From Mariprofundus sp. KV (GTDB lineage Bacteria; Pseudomonadota; Zetaproteobacteria; Mariprofundales; Mariprofundaceae), in assembly GCF_013387475.1 (NCBI RefSeq), contig NZ_VWNB01000007.1:1-64000 (forward strand): DNA of 64,000 nt, in the 5' to 3' direction. A program made the position numbers and the translations under genes. Below the pieces are notes generated by a model. That model was not told the origin of the DNA. It did not search any database and saw nothing but the letters and a program-made list of their open reading frames with translations. The first letter of the stretch is position 1. Each line of letters begins with the position of its first letter. Below are positions 43,666 through 52,727 of the stretch, one piece after another.

Positions 43666-45948
43666 ATGAAAGAGACAGAAGATATCGAGCCAAACCGGGA
43701 TGACAGCAAAGATAGTGATCTGAAGCGCTTAAAAGCACTTCTTCTGGGCGATGAATCCGAACAACTGGCTGAAATTCAGGAGCACCTGCATAACCCTGAG
43801 CTGCAAGCAGCTGATGTAGGGCGTGTCCTGCACCGTGCTGTAACCATCAATCAAGAGCATGCGCCTGATGCCCTGAGGGATGTTTTGACACCAACCGTTG
43901 AGTCAGCACTCTATAAATCTGTTCGCAATAGCCCTGATCGTCTTGGAGAGGCGCTCTTCCCTGTCATGGCACCGGCAATCAGAAAATCGATCGTATCGAT
44001 CATGAGCAGCATGGTGCAGTCACTCAATCAGATGCTCGAACACTCTTTCACCCTTAAAGGACTGAAGTGGCGACTGGAAGCGCTGCAGAGCGGCCGTTCT
44101 TTCGCAGAGATTGTGATGCTGCATACCCTGGCCTACCGGGTTGAACAGCTCTTCCTTATTCACAAGGAGAGTGGCCTGCTGCTGCAACATGTCAGCTTTG
44201 ATGAGGCGGCCAACAAGGATGCCGATCTGGTCTCCAGTATGCTGACCGCGATTCAGGATTTTGTACGTGACTCCTTTCAGGTGGGCGAAAATGATGCCAT
44301 CGACAAGCTGCGCATCGGCAGCATGGAGGTATTCATTGAGGCGGGCTCCAAAGCAGTCATTGCCGCTGTTGTACGGGGCAATGCCCCTGCTGATTTCCCC
44401 GACACCCTGCAGCAGAGCAGTGAAGCGATTCACAAAAGGATGGCAGACAAGCTGGATGCGTTCGATGGTGATACAGCCCCGTTCAATGCCATTCGCCCTG
44501 AACTGGAGAAGTGCCTGCTATCAAAGTCCGCCAGTTCCGGTTCACCGTCAAACCTGAAAGCAGTTCTGGCGCTCTCCGCAGCAGCGATCATCCTGATTGG
44601 CTGGTTCTCCTGGGGGGCATATCAGTCGCACCGGCAGTCACTTCTTGTTGAGGCGCTGGATGCTGTTCCCGGCATAACTGTTATCCGCTCCTCCGACCGG
44701 AATGGCGCGCTGCAGATCTCCGGCATGCGAGATCCTCTGGCGGATACACCGCAAAGTGTGCTGCGTGAATATCAATTCTCCGATGATGATGTGCAGATGC
44801 AGTGGAGTCCCTATCAATCACTGGAGCCTCTCTTGATCATCAGACGGGCCAGAGCATTGCTGGCACCGGCAGATCAAACAGAGCTTGCATTAGATGGTAG
44901 TGAGCTTGTCATTTCAGGCGTAGCCACACAGGTTTGGCTTGAGCGGGCAAAACAGCTGGCCCCTGCCATGGCCGGCATCACCGGCTTGCGCAGCGATCAG
45001 CTCATCCTCACCGATTCGCCTGATTACCTCCTGCAACTTGCACGCAAGCAGCTGGCTCCACCTGCAACTGTGCAACTGAGCATTCGCGGGCACTCACTGC
45101 TGGCCAAAGGCAGCGCACACCACAAATGGATTCTCACTGCAACAGCTGGCGCCAGGAAAATACCCGGCATCAGCGCTTATGATGATTCTGGGGTGATTGA
45201 TCTGGACTCCGATAGCTACCTTCTTTCTGAAGCCAGAAAGATTTTATTACCACCATCAACAGTACGACTGAAGGTAGAGCAAGCTCACCTGTTCGCCAGT
45301 GGCCGAGCCACCTCAGAGTGGATCGCAAACGCCAGGCAACAGGCGCATGAGATCAATGGTATCAAGCGCTTTGACGCCAGCAAACTAACAACCATTATTA
45401 CAAGCCCGAGTGACAGACAGCTGCTGGCAGAGGCTAAACGCAGACTTGCACCTCCTGAGGGTGTCACCTTAAGCGTAGAGCAGCGCATCCTGAGTGTCTC
45501 CGGCATTGCCCCTTCCGCCTGGGCCAAAAAAGCCATCGAACAGGCCAAATCGATCAAGGGCTTAAAGGGATATGATCAACAAGCGCTGGTCATCGCAGAG
45601 TCAGCGCTGAAGGCGCTGAAGAAGAGACTCAATGGTCTGCAGCTGAAATTCAGGGCTGGCAGCAGCCAGCTGGAGAGCGACGAAGAGCAGAAGATTTCAC
45701 AACTGGCTCTGACACTGAACAAACAGGCCTCGCTCATACAGATGGCACAGGCCCATATCGATATCACAGGCTATTCAGGACTCCTGACCAATCGGGCTCA
45801 TGCGCTGGCGCTGAGCCGTGCAAAACATGTTACAACCCTGCTGACAACGCAGGGTGTTCCTTCGGCATGGATTCGCACACATGGACAAAAAGAGCGCTCC
45901 TCTGACTGGGCGGTAGACCTTGATCTGAAGTGGAAGCCACTGCCTTGA
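43666..45948 (+). CDS. Membrane protein: cytoplasmic roadblock-like region, BON-like repeats, OmpA-like end
   Basis: A 760-residue protein. Residues about 1-290 are cytoplasmic, with AIRKSIVSIMSSMVQSLN, KGLKWRLEALQSGRSFAEIV and a stretch (LIHKESGLLLQHV to IAAVVRGNAP, about 165-250) that looks like a roadblock/longin sensor. One membrane helix lies near 300-320. Then come about four repeats of roughly 65 residues with the pattern LAPP--V-L-V----L-ASG-A---W---A----IPGI (near 400, 463, 526, 594), BON-like, and a degenerate OmpA-type C-terminus. It overlaps the GTPase gene, with which it probably works. Confidence 0.75.
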   Translation: MKETEDIEPNRDDSKDSDLKRLKALLLGDESEQLAEIQEHLHNPELQAADVGRVLHRAVTINQEHAPDALRDVLTPTVESALYKSVRNSPDRLGEALFPVMAPAIRKSIVSIMSSMVQSLNQMLEHSFTLKGLKWRLEALQSGRSFAEIVMLHTLAYRVEQLFLIHKESGLLLQHVSFDEAANKDADLVSSMLTAIQDFVRDSFQVGENDAIDKLRIGSMEVFIEAGSKAVIAAVVRGNAPADFPDTLQQSSEAIHKRMADKLDAFDGDTAPFNAIRPELEKCLLSKSASSGSPSNLKAVLALSAAAIILIGWFSWGAYQSHRQSLLVEALDAVPGITVIRSSDRNGALQISGMRDPLADTPQSVLREYQFSDDDVQMQWSPYQSLEPLLIIRRARALLAPADQTELALDGSELVISGVATQVWLERAKQLAPAMAGITGLRSDQLILTDSPDYLLQLARKQLAPPATVQLSIRGHSLLAKGSAHHKWILTATAGARKIPGISAYDDSGVIDLDSDSYLLSEARKILLPPSTVRLKVEQAHLFASGRATSEWIANARQQAHEINGIKRFDASKLTTIITSPSDRQLLAEAKRRLAPPEGVTLSVEQRILSVSGIAPSAWAKKAIEQAKSIKGLKGYDQQALVIAESALKALKKRLNGLQLKFRAGSSQLESDEEQKISQLALTLNKQASLIQMAQAHIDITGYSGLLTNRAHALALSRAKHVTTLLTTQGVPSAWIRTHGQKERSSDWAVDLDLKWKPLP

Positions 45949-46448
45949 GTCAGGTTTTGCAGAAAAAGGTCTGTCTGCTGGGCGCCTTTGCAGTAGGCAA
46001 AACCAGTCTGGTCAGCCGTTTTGTAAAAGGCATCTTCTCCGAAAAATACCTCTCCACGATGGGTGTGAAAATTGATAGAAAGAATCTGCAGATCGGTGAT
46101 GTCACCATCAATATGATGCTGTGGGATATTCACGGTGAAGAGAGCAATAAAAAGGTGCCTGCCGCCTACATGCGTGGCACTGCCGCCTATCTTCTTGTCG
46201 TCGATGGCACGCGCGCCAGCACCATTGCTGCAGCCCGTGAGTTGCATGAACGCATGCGTGCTGAAGCGGGAGATATTCCCTTTGTCGTACTGCTTAACAA
46301 AAGTGATCTACAGGATGAGTGGCAACTCAGCGACGGCAACATGGCAGCCATGCAGGCTGAGGGCTGGGAGTGCTTTTTGACCAGTGCCTGCTCCGGCCTG
46401 AATGTCGATTTAGCCTTCACCAGACTGGCTGAGAAACTGGCCTCATGA
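45945..46448 (+). CDS. Rab/Ras-like small GTPase
   Basis: A 167-residue GTPase of the Ras superfamily. P-loop GAFAVGKTSL, switch I Thr in STMGVKI, switch II WDIHGEE (where eukaryotic Rab has DTAGQE), guanine motif NKSD and TSAC. It lacks a prenylation-type tail. The likely start is TTG, whose bases overlap the preceding TGA stop and which has GGAAG 8 nt upstream; a GTG 15 bases earlier is possible. Flanked by a roadblock-like membrane protein and a cyclase, it looks like the switch of a three-part signalling device. Confidence 0.85.
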   Translation: MSQVLQKKVCLLGAFAVGKTSLVSRFVKGIFSEKYLSTMGVKIDRKNLQIGDVTINMMLWDIHGEESNKKVPAAYMRGTAAYLLVVDGTRASTIAAARELHERMRAEAGDIPFVVLLNKSDLQDEWQLSDGNMAAMQAEGWECFLTSACSGLNVDLAFTRLAEKLAS

Positions 46449-47464
46449 GATCAGCGGAGTTGCCGGATCCACTGTTCTCCTATCTGGCCGATCTCTATAT
46501 CCACCAGGCTTCTCCGGCATGGATCAGGCTGGATTCTGATTGCCGCTGTATCGCCGAAGCAGGCGGTAGCTGGCCCCGCTACCTGGACAAGCCAAAGCTT
46601 AACCCCGGCAGTGAACTGGAAGAGCACTTCATTGTTCTTTGCGGGCAATCCTTTGATCAGCCGTTTGTGCTACCACAAATCGAGCTGCAGGATGGCCACT
46701 ACACGGATATCCACCATACACTTATTGATGGCGTCTCATGGCTGCTCTTTCTTGATGTCACTGAACAGGTCAGTGCGCAACAGCTGCAGCAGCAGAATGC
46801 CAATGAGTTAAGCCTGCTTAAAGACCGGCAAAAACAGACTCTGGATCGCTACATGGGTGCAACCATTGCCGAGCTGAGTGTCGGCGGAAAATTAACATTT
46901 AATGCCTCTGGCGAGCGCAGGCAGATCACAACCATGTTTATCGATCTGCGCAGCTTTACCCTGTTTAATGAGGCTTATGACCCCCAGCATGTAATGGATA
47001 CACTCAATCACTACATGACAAAGATGATCCCCCCCATTCTGGAGGAGCATGGCCTGATCGATAAGATAACCGGTGATGGTGCCATGGCCGTATTTGGCGT
47101 TCAGCAGAGGCATGCACCTGCTGAGAGTGCGCTACGGGCTGCCTGTAAAATTCAATGTGATGTTGCTGACTTAAACCGATCTCGTCGAGAGCAGGGAGAG
47201 TACGTGATGGAGGTCGGCGTTGGCATTGCCAGCGGTGAAGCGGTACTGGGTATTTTAGGTGCCCATGATCGACGTGCATTTACGGCCATCGGGCCGCACG
47301 TTAATCTGGCAGCAAGGCTTGAGAGTATCGCCAAAGGCGGTGAGATTTTAGTCGACTCCGCCACATTCAAGGCAACATCGCATCTGATCAGCAGTCATCA
47401 GCAAATGGAGATTGAGCTTAAAGGCATTGGCCTCACTCCCGTTTACAACCTGCAGACTTACTAG
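46445..47464 (+). CDS. Class III adenylate/guanylate cyclase
   Basis: A 339-residue protein. An N-terminal PAS-like region (about 1-110) is followed by a short coiled coil (QQLQQQNANELSLLKDRQK) and a class III cyclase domain: metal Asp in FIDLRSF, second Asp in KITGDGAMAVFG, transition-state Asn/Arg in GPHVNLAARLE. The Lys before TGDG fits ATP as substrate, but this is not certain. The ATG overlaps the GTPase stop as ATGA, so output of the module is probably a cyclic nucleotide. Confidence 0.88.
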   Translation: MRSAELPDPLFSYLADLYIHQASPAWIRLDSDCRCIAEAGGSWPRYLDKPKLNPGSELEEHFIVLCGQSFDQPFVLPQIELQDGHYTDIHHTLIDGVSWLLFLDVTEQVSAQQLQQQNANELSLLKDRQKQTLDRYMGATIAELSVGGKLTFNASGERRQITTMFIDLRSFTLFNEAYDPQHVMDTLNHYMTKMIPPILEEHGLIDKITGDGAMAVFGVQQRHAPAESALRAACKIQCDVADLNRSRREQGEYVMEVGVGIASGEAVLGILGAHDRRAFTAIGPHVNLAARLESIAKGGEILVDSATFKATSHLISSHQQMEIELKGIGLTPVYNLQTY

Positions 47465-47498
47465 TCTGAAGCAATCGTGCGCACAGCCAACCGACCGA

Positions 47499-47693
47499 TC
47501 ACCTGCTTCGGTTCAGTCGCCCTTTCCTGAAAACAACAACCAGCACAAGCAGTGCAGGGACAAGCCAGCCGATGTGATCGAACTCCAGTAGCCAGTGCCA
47601 GATGGATGCAGCTTCAATGTGTCCGTGACCACTATGGGCCAGCGCCAGCGATGGTGCGAATAGAGCCGCAAGCGTGATGTACAGTTTAGACAT
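47499..47693 (-). CDS. Small His-rich membrane protein
   Basis: A 64-residue protein with a signal-like N-terminus (MSKLYITLAALFAPSLALA), a short HSGHGH metal-binding-like stretch, and one C-terminal membrane helix (WLVPALLVLVVVF) followed by a basic tail. The ATG has GAGGAG upstream and overlaps the end of tatC by 8 nt, so it belongs to the tat transcript. The function is unknown; the HxGHGH stretch hints at metal handling. Confidence 0.7.
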   Translation of the reverse strand: MSKLYITLAALFAPSLALAHSGHGHIEAASIWHWLLEFDHIGWLVPALLVLVVVFRKGRLNRSR

Positions 47694-48453
47694 GTTCAGT
47701 CTCCTCTCTCTTCATTTTGGCCAGAAACAGACCAACCTCATAGAGCAGCAGCATCGGGATACCGAGCAGCACCTGTGAGATGATGTCCGGCGGGGTGAGA
47801 ATGGCTGCAAAGATGAAAGCCCATACTACCACATAACGGCGTTTATCAGCCAGTGACTCAGCATCGACAATATTCAGACGCACCAGCAGCATAATCACTA
47901 TCGGAATCTGGAAACTGACACCGAAAGCAAAGAGCAGTTTCAGCACCAGTGAGAGGTACTCTTTTACTGCTGGCATGGCCTGAATATTCTCCGTCGAGAA
48001 GCCGAGGAAGAACTCAAAAATCAGCGGAAATACAATATAAAAAGCGAAGGCACCACCGGCCAGCAGCAGGCCGAGTGAAGCGAAGAAGTAGGAGACAAAT
48101 GCCTGTCGTTCATGGGCATAGAGTCCCGGCGCAACAAAGGCCCAGAACTGGTAGAGGGTAACCGGCGCTGTCGCAAACAGACTTAATACCAGTGCAATCT
48201 TCAGGTAGGTGAAAAAGACATCAGGCGCATTGAGGAACACCAGCGGTGTATTCGGCGGTAGCGCATCGCGCATCGGCATGGAGATGTAATCAAATACCGG
48301 TTCGGAGAAGTTCATCAGCAGCATCACACCGATAATGTAAACGATAATGGCGATACTAAAGCGACGACGCAGTTCACCGAGATGGGCGAGAATGGATGCC
48401 GGTTCGCTCTTGCTCTCCTCATCATCCAGTGCGTTCATCTCATCCTTGCTCAC
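47686..48453 (-). CDS. tatC: Twin-arginine translocase subunit TatC
   Basis: TatC with TatB is the receptor for twin-arginine signal peptides. The 255-residue protein has six membrane helices, HLGELRRR near the N-terminus, the FVAPGLYAHER loop with its conserved Glu, and the GVSFQIPIV and ILTPPDIISQ segments. The GTG start overlaps tatB as GTGA. A likely client in this window is the Csp1-like protein at 30.1-30.6 kb. Confidence 0.96.
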   Translation of the reverse strand: MSKDEMNALDDEESKSEPASILAHLGELRRRFSIAIIVYIIGVMLLMNFSEPVFDYISMPMRDALPPNTPLVFLNAPDVFFTYLKIALVLSLFATAPVTLYQFWAFVAPGLYAHERQAFVSYFFASLGLLLAGGAFAFYIVFPLIFEFFLGFSTENIQAMPAVKEYLSLVLKLLFAFGVSFQIPIVIMLLVRLNIVDAESLADKRRYVVVWAFIFAAILTPPDIISQVLLGIPMLLLYEVGLFLAKMKREETEHV

Positions 48454-48803
48454 TTGTGAGCCTCATCCGCTTTCACTTCAGGCGCTTCAATAGCCTCCTG
48501 TTGGACAACCGCAGCAGACCCCTGAGCAATGGCAGGATCAATCACCTGACCACTCTTTTTCATCAACGCTTCGTTAAAGCTGCTGATATCACTCTCCGAG
48601 AGCGCATCTTTGATTTCAGTCACGGGAGTGGTCAGTGGTGCGGTTTCGGCATCAATCTGACGTTTCACATCAGAGATCCAGCCACGCCCCTTGCGAACGA
48701 CACGCCCAACCTGAGCGAAGAGCTCCGGCATGCGTTCAGGCCCCAGCACCAGAAAGGCGATCACACCGACAAGCAGCAACTCCAGCAATCCAATATCAGG
48801 CAT
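48450..48803 (-). CDS. tatB: Tat translocase subunit TatB
   Basis: A 117-residue TatB with the short membrane helix (IGLLELLLVGVIAFLVLGPERMPE), the hinge, an amphipathic helix and a variable acidic tail ending EVKADEAHK. The GPERMPE hinge after the helix separates it from TatA. It lies between tatA and tatC in the normal order. Confidence 0.93.
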   Translation of the reverse strand: MPDIGLLELLLVGVIAFLVLGPERMPELFAQVGRVVRKGRGWISDVKRQIDAETAPLTTPVTEIKDALSESDISSFNEALMKKSGQVIDPAIAQGSAAVVQQEAIEAPEVKADEAHK

Positions 48804-48838
48804 AAGCTTCTATTCCCGGTTCATTCCCTGGAAGCCGG

Positions 48839-49024
48839 TTACTTCTTATCGACAGAGTCTTCGTCAGCGGATTCTGTTTTCTTGTCGTCATCAGCAATAT
48901 TGGTGCGGAAACTTTTGATCCCCTTAGCCAGCCCTGCCCCGACCAGCGGCAGCCGCTTGGCGCCAAACAGCACCACGACAATGATCAGAATCAAAATAAG
49001 TTCCGTAGTTCCAAGTCCAAACAT
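48839..49024 (-). CDS. tatA: Tat translocase subunit TatA
   Basis: A 61-residue pore-forming TatA with the helix [21 protein letters not shown], an amphipathic helix ([19 protein letters not shown]) and a short charged tail. Length and the FGAKRLP hinge fit TatA/E. It heads the tatABC operon. Confidence 0.94.
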   Translation of the reverse strand: MFGLGTTELILILIIVVVLFGAKRLPLVGAGLAKGIKSFRTNIADDDKKTESADEDSVDKK

Positions 49025-49320
49025 TGCATTTACCCCTCAAAAAACTGCTTTACAGGCAGCCAAAGCTACCACCAACATCGTTTGCGGACATTACGCAATT
49101 TCACACTATCGGCAAGCAGAGCAAAGCACGACAGATCTACCCCCCTCCACGCTGATTCGTTGAAATCATGACGTTTTCTGCAACAGTCCGGATGCAGATA
49201 TTAAATTGAACCTATTTTTCGCCAAATAAATGACATCAGTAATGGAAATAAAGAGCTTGTCATTGAAAAAACAACGCGTTAGACGTTGCGTCAATATTTC
49301 TTCTCTCAAAGGGTGAATGG
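49025..49320. other. Divergent intergenic region, tatA and response regulator
   Basis: No gene or RNA is supported. It must hold promoters for tatABC and for the plus-strand signalling cluster. A weak TTGTCA...TAGACG pair near 49258-49283 could serve the latter. Confidence 0.4.
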
Positions 49321-49689
49321 ATGATATTGATTGTTGACGACAATGATGCGATTCGGGAAATGCAGGTTGCTGTGCTTGAGTCCGCCAATTATTCGGTACG
49401 TGAAGCGTCCAGCGGCAGCCATGCGCTGACCCTTGCTGAAGAGACAAGACCTCAACTGGTATTGATGGATATCACCATGCCCGGCATGACCGGCTATCAG
49501 GTGCTCGACCAGCTACGCGAAAAATATGGTAGTGAACTGCCCATCGTCATGGTCAGCGCTCTGCCAGAAGATGAAGAACGTGATATTGCGCTGGCCAGAG
49601 GGGCAACCGATTACATCAGTAAACCCTTTGATATCCCTTCAGTATTGAACTGTGTAAAACAATTTTTACCTGACACCATCACTGCATGA
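49321..49689 (+). CDS. Stand-alone response regulator (CheY-like)
   Basis: A 122-residue receiver domain: acidic pair in LIVDDND, phospho-Asp in LVLMDITMPGMTG, Thr/Ser in MVSALP, Lys in YISKPFDIP. No output domain is attached. Its stop overlaps the start of the large sensor kinase as ATGA, so it is probably a phosphoacceptor or diffusible signal of that kinase. Confidence 0.92.
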   Translation: MILIVDDNDAIREMQVAVLESANYSVREASSGSHALTLAEETRPQLVLMDITMPGMTGYQVLDQLREKYGSELPIVMVSALPEDEERDIALARGATDYISKPFDIPSVLNCVKQFLPDTITA

Positions 49690-52600
49690 GTCCCCACTCG
49701 TTCAGGCTGGCAATCATCGGGGCAGGTCGCGGCGGCCTTGCCCTGCTTAATGTACTGCAGGATGACAGCAACATCGAAGTCGTTGCCATCTCCGATGCTC
49801 GTACCGATGCCCTTGCCCTGCCTCTGGCAACCTCGCTCTCCATCCCGATCTGCCAAAGCATAGAAGAGATTCCCGATTGCGACATGGTGATCAATGTGAC
49901 CGGCTCCGCTGAAGCCTCAGAGCAGCTGCGTCAGCACTTCTCTTCTGATGTGGAGATCATGGAGGGCAAGGCTGCACACTTCTTCTATGATCAGGTTGGT
50001 AAACGCAAAAAAGAGAAGGAGCAGGTGGAGCGCATGCTCACCGAGCTTGAAAAACTCAACCGCCTCGGTCGCCAGCTCAACACCACCAACAACCTGACTC
50101 AGATGCTAAAGCTGGTGTTACGGGAAGCACTATTAGTCACCAACTCGCCTGCCGGAACCATCTCCCTGTATGACAAATCGAGCCGGGAGCTATCGCTGCA
50201 TACCGCTTCGGGTTTCAGTGAGGGTTTTGAGGAGCAGGAACCCTGGCTTGTAAGAGCCGGGGGATTAACTGAGCGCATTCTCAGTGAACGTAAACCATTC
50301 GTGGTTCCCAACATCTTCGAATCAAAGGACTTTAATCTGAATGTTGTTTTAGCCAATGAGGGCGTGGAGGCACTGGTAGCGCTACCGCTGGCCCTCGGCG
50401 ATGAAATTGTCGGCATCCTCTATGTGAACGATTTTGCACCACGTACTTATGACGACAATCAGGTCACTATTCTCGATCTTCTGGCCAGCCAGGCCTCGCA
50501 TGCGATTCAGAAGGCACGCCTGTTTCAGCGCATTGAAGATGAGAAACGCGAACTTAAACTGTTAAATGAGCATCTGGAAACGCGCATCATGGAGCGCACC
50601 AGTGACCTAACCAAGACCAATGAAGAACTGATTCGCTCCAACCAGGCCAAATCACAGTTCCTCAGCAACATGTCACATGAACTGCGCACGCCGCTCACCT
50701 CTATCAACGGCTTTTCCGAATTTCTTATCGATGGTTTTGTCGGCCCGCTTAACGAGGCGCAAAGCAAATACCTGAAGAACATCAACCTTTCGGGCAAGCA
50801 TCTGCTGGAGCTGATCAATGGCATCCTCGACCTATCCAAGATCGAAGCGGGCAAAATGAGCCTCAAGCTTGAAAAGGTTGATATTCCTCCCCTGCTCGAT
50901 GAGATCATGCTGGTACTGGAGGGTTTCGCCAACAAGGCCAACGTTAAACTCAACCTTGAGTGTATTGAATCTATTCCCGGTGTATTTATTGATCGCACCA
51001 AGTTTAAACAGATCCTCTACAACCTCTGCTCCAATGCCATTAAATTCAGCCCTGAAGGCAGCGAGGTAAATATTCTTGTCAATTACGACAAAGCCTCGTT
51101 TATCAGCGGCAATGAAGAGAGCTATGCCACGCTCTGCATCGCTATTCGTGACCAGGGCATCGGCATCGCACCGGAAGATCAGGCGATCATTTTCAACCCG
51201 TTTGAACAGGCCGATGGGTCGCACTCGCGTCACTTCGAAGGCACCGGGCTGGGGCTCACACTTACCAAACGACTGGTTGAGATGCATGGCGGCACCATCA
51301 CTGTTGAGAGCACGCCCGGTGAAGGAAGCTGTTTCACCTTTACCCTGCCGGTAGAGACCATCATACCTACAGCCGTTGAGCATCTTGAGCACCCCTCCGG
51401 AAGCTCTGAGTTCGTCAATCCAATATACAATAAACCCGACAGCGTCGCGGCTGATGCCCCACTGATTCTGGTGGTTGATGATGATGCCCACTCGCTGGAG
51501 ATCAGCACCCTCTACCTCTCTGATGCCGGTTACCGCGTCTGCCACGCCATGAATGGCGAAGATGCGCTGGATATTGCCCGCCGAAAACGCCCCTTCCTGA
51601 TTCTTCTGGATGTGATGATGCCCGGCAAAGATGGCTGGGAGGTACTGCAGGAGCTGAAACTGGATGCCGAGACCTCCGATATTTCTGTTATTATGTGTAC
51701 GGTTTCCGAAAATGAGGAGCTGGGCATGGCCCTCGGTGCCACCGATTATCTGGCCAAACCGATTGATCGTGATCTGCTGGCCTCCAAATTGTCAGTGCTC
51801 AGTAAAGGGCTACACAGCAGGCACAGCAGGCTGCAAATACTGGCCATTGATGATGATACAAAGGTTCTCGAGCTCTATGACGCCACCCTCTCAGCACAGG
51901 GGTATCGGGTGCATACGGCAAATAATGGTCCTGATGGCATCACGCTGGCTGAAACAATCGAACCGGACATCATCCTGCTCGATCTGATGATGCCCGGCAT
52001 GGATGGTTTTGAGGTGGCAGAACAGCTGAAGCGGCAACCGCGAACTCAGGATATCCCGATTATTGTGGTCAGTGCCAAAGACCTCTCTGTAGCAGAGAGG
52101 ATACGCCTGATGGGCCATATTGAGGACTGTGTCAGCAAGGATACCTTTACCAAAGAGCAGCTGCTGCAGGAGATTCAGCATTTTGAAACCCTCTACCCGC
52201 AACAGGCCGGACTCAAAGACTCTATCTCAGGCCTGCTCAACCACCGTTATTATCAGATTCGCCTCGGCCAGGAGCTCTCCCGCTCAGCACGCAACGGCCA
52301 GAATCTCGCCTGCGTACTGATTGATCTCGATGGCTTTGCCCGCTTCAGCGAACTGGTCAACGAAGGTTATGTACATGCTGCTCTGCGCAAAGTTGGCAAC
52401 TTCTTCCTGACCAACCTGCGCGGCTCCGACATCGCCACCCGCCACCGGATTGACGAGTTCGCCATGATTCTCACCCAGACCGAACTTGAGGGGGCTCTGC
52501 TGGTGGTCAAACGGCTGAAGAACCTGATTGAAGCCTACCCTTTCCCCGGAGAGGAGGCGTTGGGAGGAAATGGCATCACCGCCTGCGCAGCCATTTCGGT

Positions 52601-52727
52601 CTTCCCGGGTGATGGTAAAACAGCTGAAAAGCTGATGCAGAGCTGTCATAGCCTGATTCAGAGAGCCAAGTCTGAAGGGGGCAACAGGCTCACCTACCAC
52701 GAACATGGCAAAGTCGTGATTCTGTGA
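49686..52727 (+). CDS. Hybrid kinase: Rossmann, GAF, HisKA, HATPase, two receivers, degenerate GGDEF
   Basis: A 1013-residue soluble signalling protein. An N-terminal NAD(P)-binding-like Rossmann domain (AIIGAGRGGLALLNVL, about 7-95) is followed by a coiled coil, a GAF domain (about 130-275), the H-box SHELRTPLTSING near 333, an ATPase domain (DQGIGIAPEDQ, GTGLGLTLTK), two receivers (phospho-Asp in LILLDVMMPGKDG and IILLDLMMPGMDG), and a C-terminal GGDEF-like domain reading RHRIDEFAMIL where RYGGDEF is expected, so probably inactive as a cyclase. The ATG overlaps the preceding stop. The Rossmann fusion suggests a nucleotide or redox input. Confidence 0.88.
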   Translation: MSPHSFRLAIIGAGRGGLALLNVLQDDSNIEVVAISDARTDALALPLATSLSIPICQSIEEIPDCDMVINVTGSAEASEQLRQHFSSDVEIMEGKAAHFFYDQVGKRKKEKEQVERMLTELEKLNRLGRQLNTTNNLTQMLKLVLREALLVTNSPAGTISLYDKSSRELSLHTASGFSEGFEEQEPWLVRAGGLTERILSERKPFVVPNIFESKDFNLNVVLANEGVEALVALPLALGDEIVGILYVNDFAPRTYDDNQVTILDLLASQASHAIQKARLFQRIEDEKRELKLLNEHLETRIMERTSDLTKTNEELIRSNQAKSQFLSNMSHELRTPLTSINGFSEFLIDGFVGPLNEAQSKYLKNINLSGKHLLELINGILDLSKIEAGKMSLKLEKVDIPPLLDEIMLVLEGFANKANVKLNLECIESIPGVFIDRTKFKQILYNLCSNAIKFSPEGSEVNILVNYDKASFISGNEESYATLCIAIRDQGIGIAPEDQAIIFNPFEQADGSHSRHFEGTGLGLTLTKRLVEMHGGTITVESTPGEGSCFTFTLPVETIIPTAVEHLEHPSGSSEFVNPIYNKPDSVAADAPLILVVDDDAHSLEISTLYLSDAGYRVCHAMNGEDALDIARRKRPFLILLDVMMPGKDGWEVLQELKLDAETSDISVIMCTVSENEELGMALGATDYLAKPIDRDLLASKLSVLSKGLHSRHSRLQILAIDDDTKVLELYDATLSAQGYRVHTANNGPDGITLAETIEPDIILLDLMMPGMDGFEVAEQLKRQPRTQDIPIIVVSAKDLSVAERIRLMGHIEDCVSKDTFTKEQLLQEIQHFETLYPQQAGLKDSISGLLNHRYYQIRLGQELSRSARNGQNLACVLIDLDGFARFSELVNEGYVHAALRKVGNFFLTNLRGSDIATRHRIDEFAMILTQTELEGALLVVKRLKNLIEAYPFPGEEALGGNGITACAAISVFPGDGKTAEKLMQSCHSLIQRAKSEGGNRLTYHEHGKVVIL

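Noticed and set aside
48396-49163. 255-codon plus-strand frame across tatC, tatB and tatA
   Set aside because: Antisense to three clear tat genes and without signature motifs.
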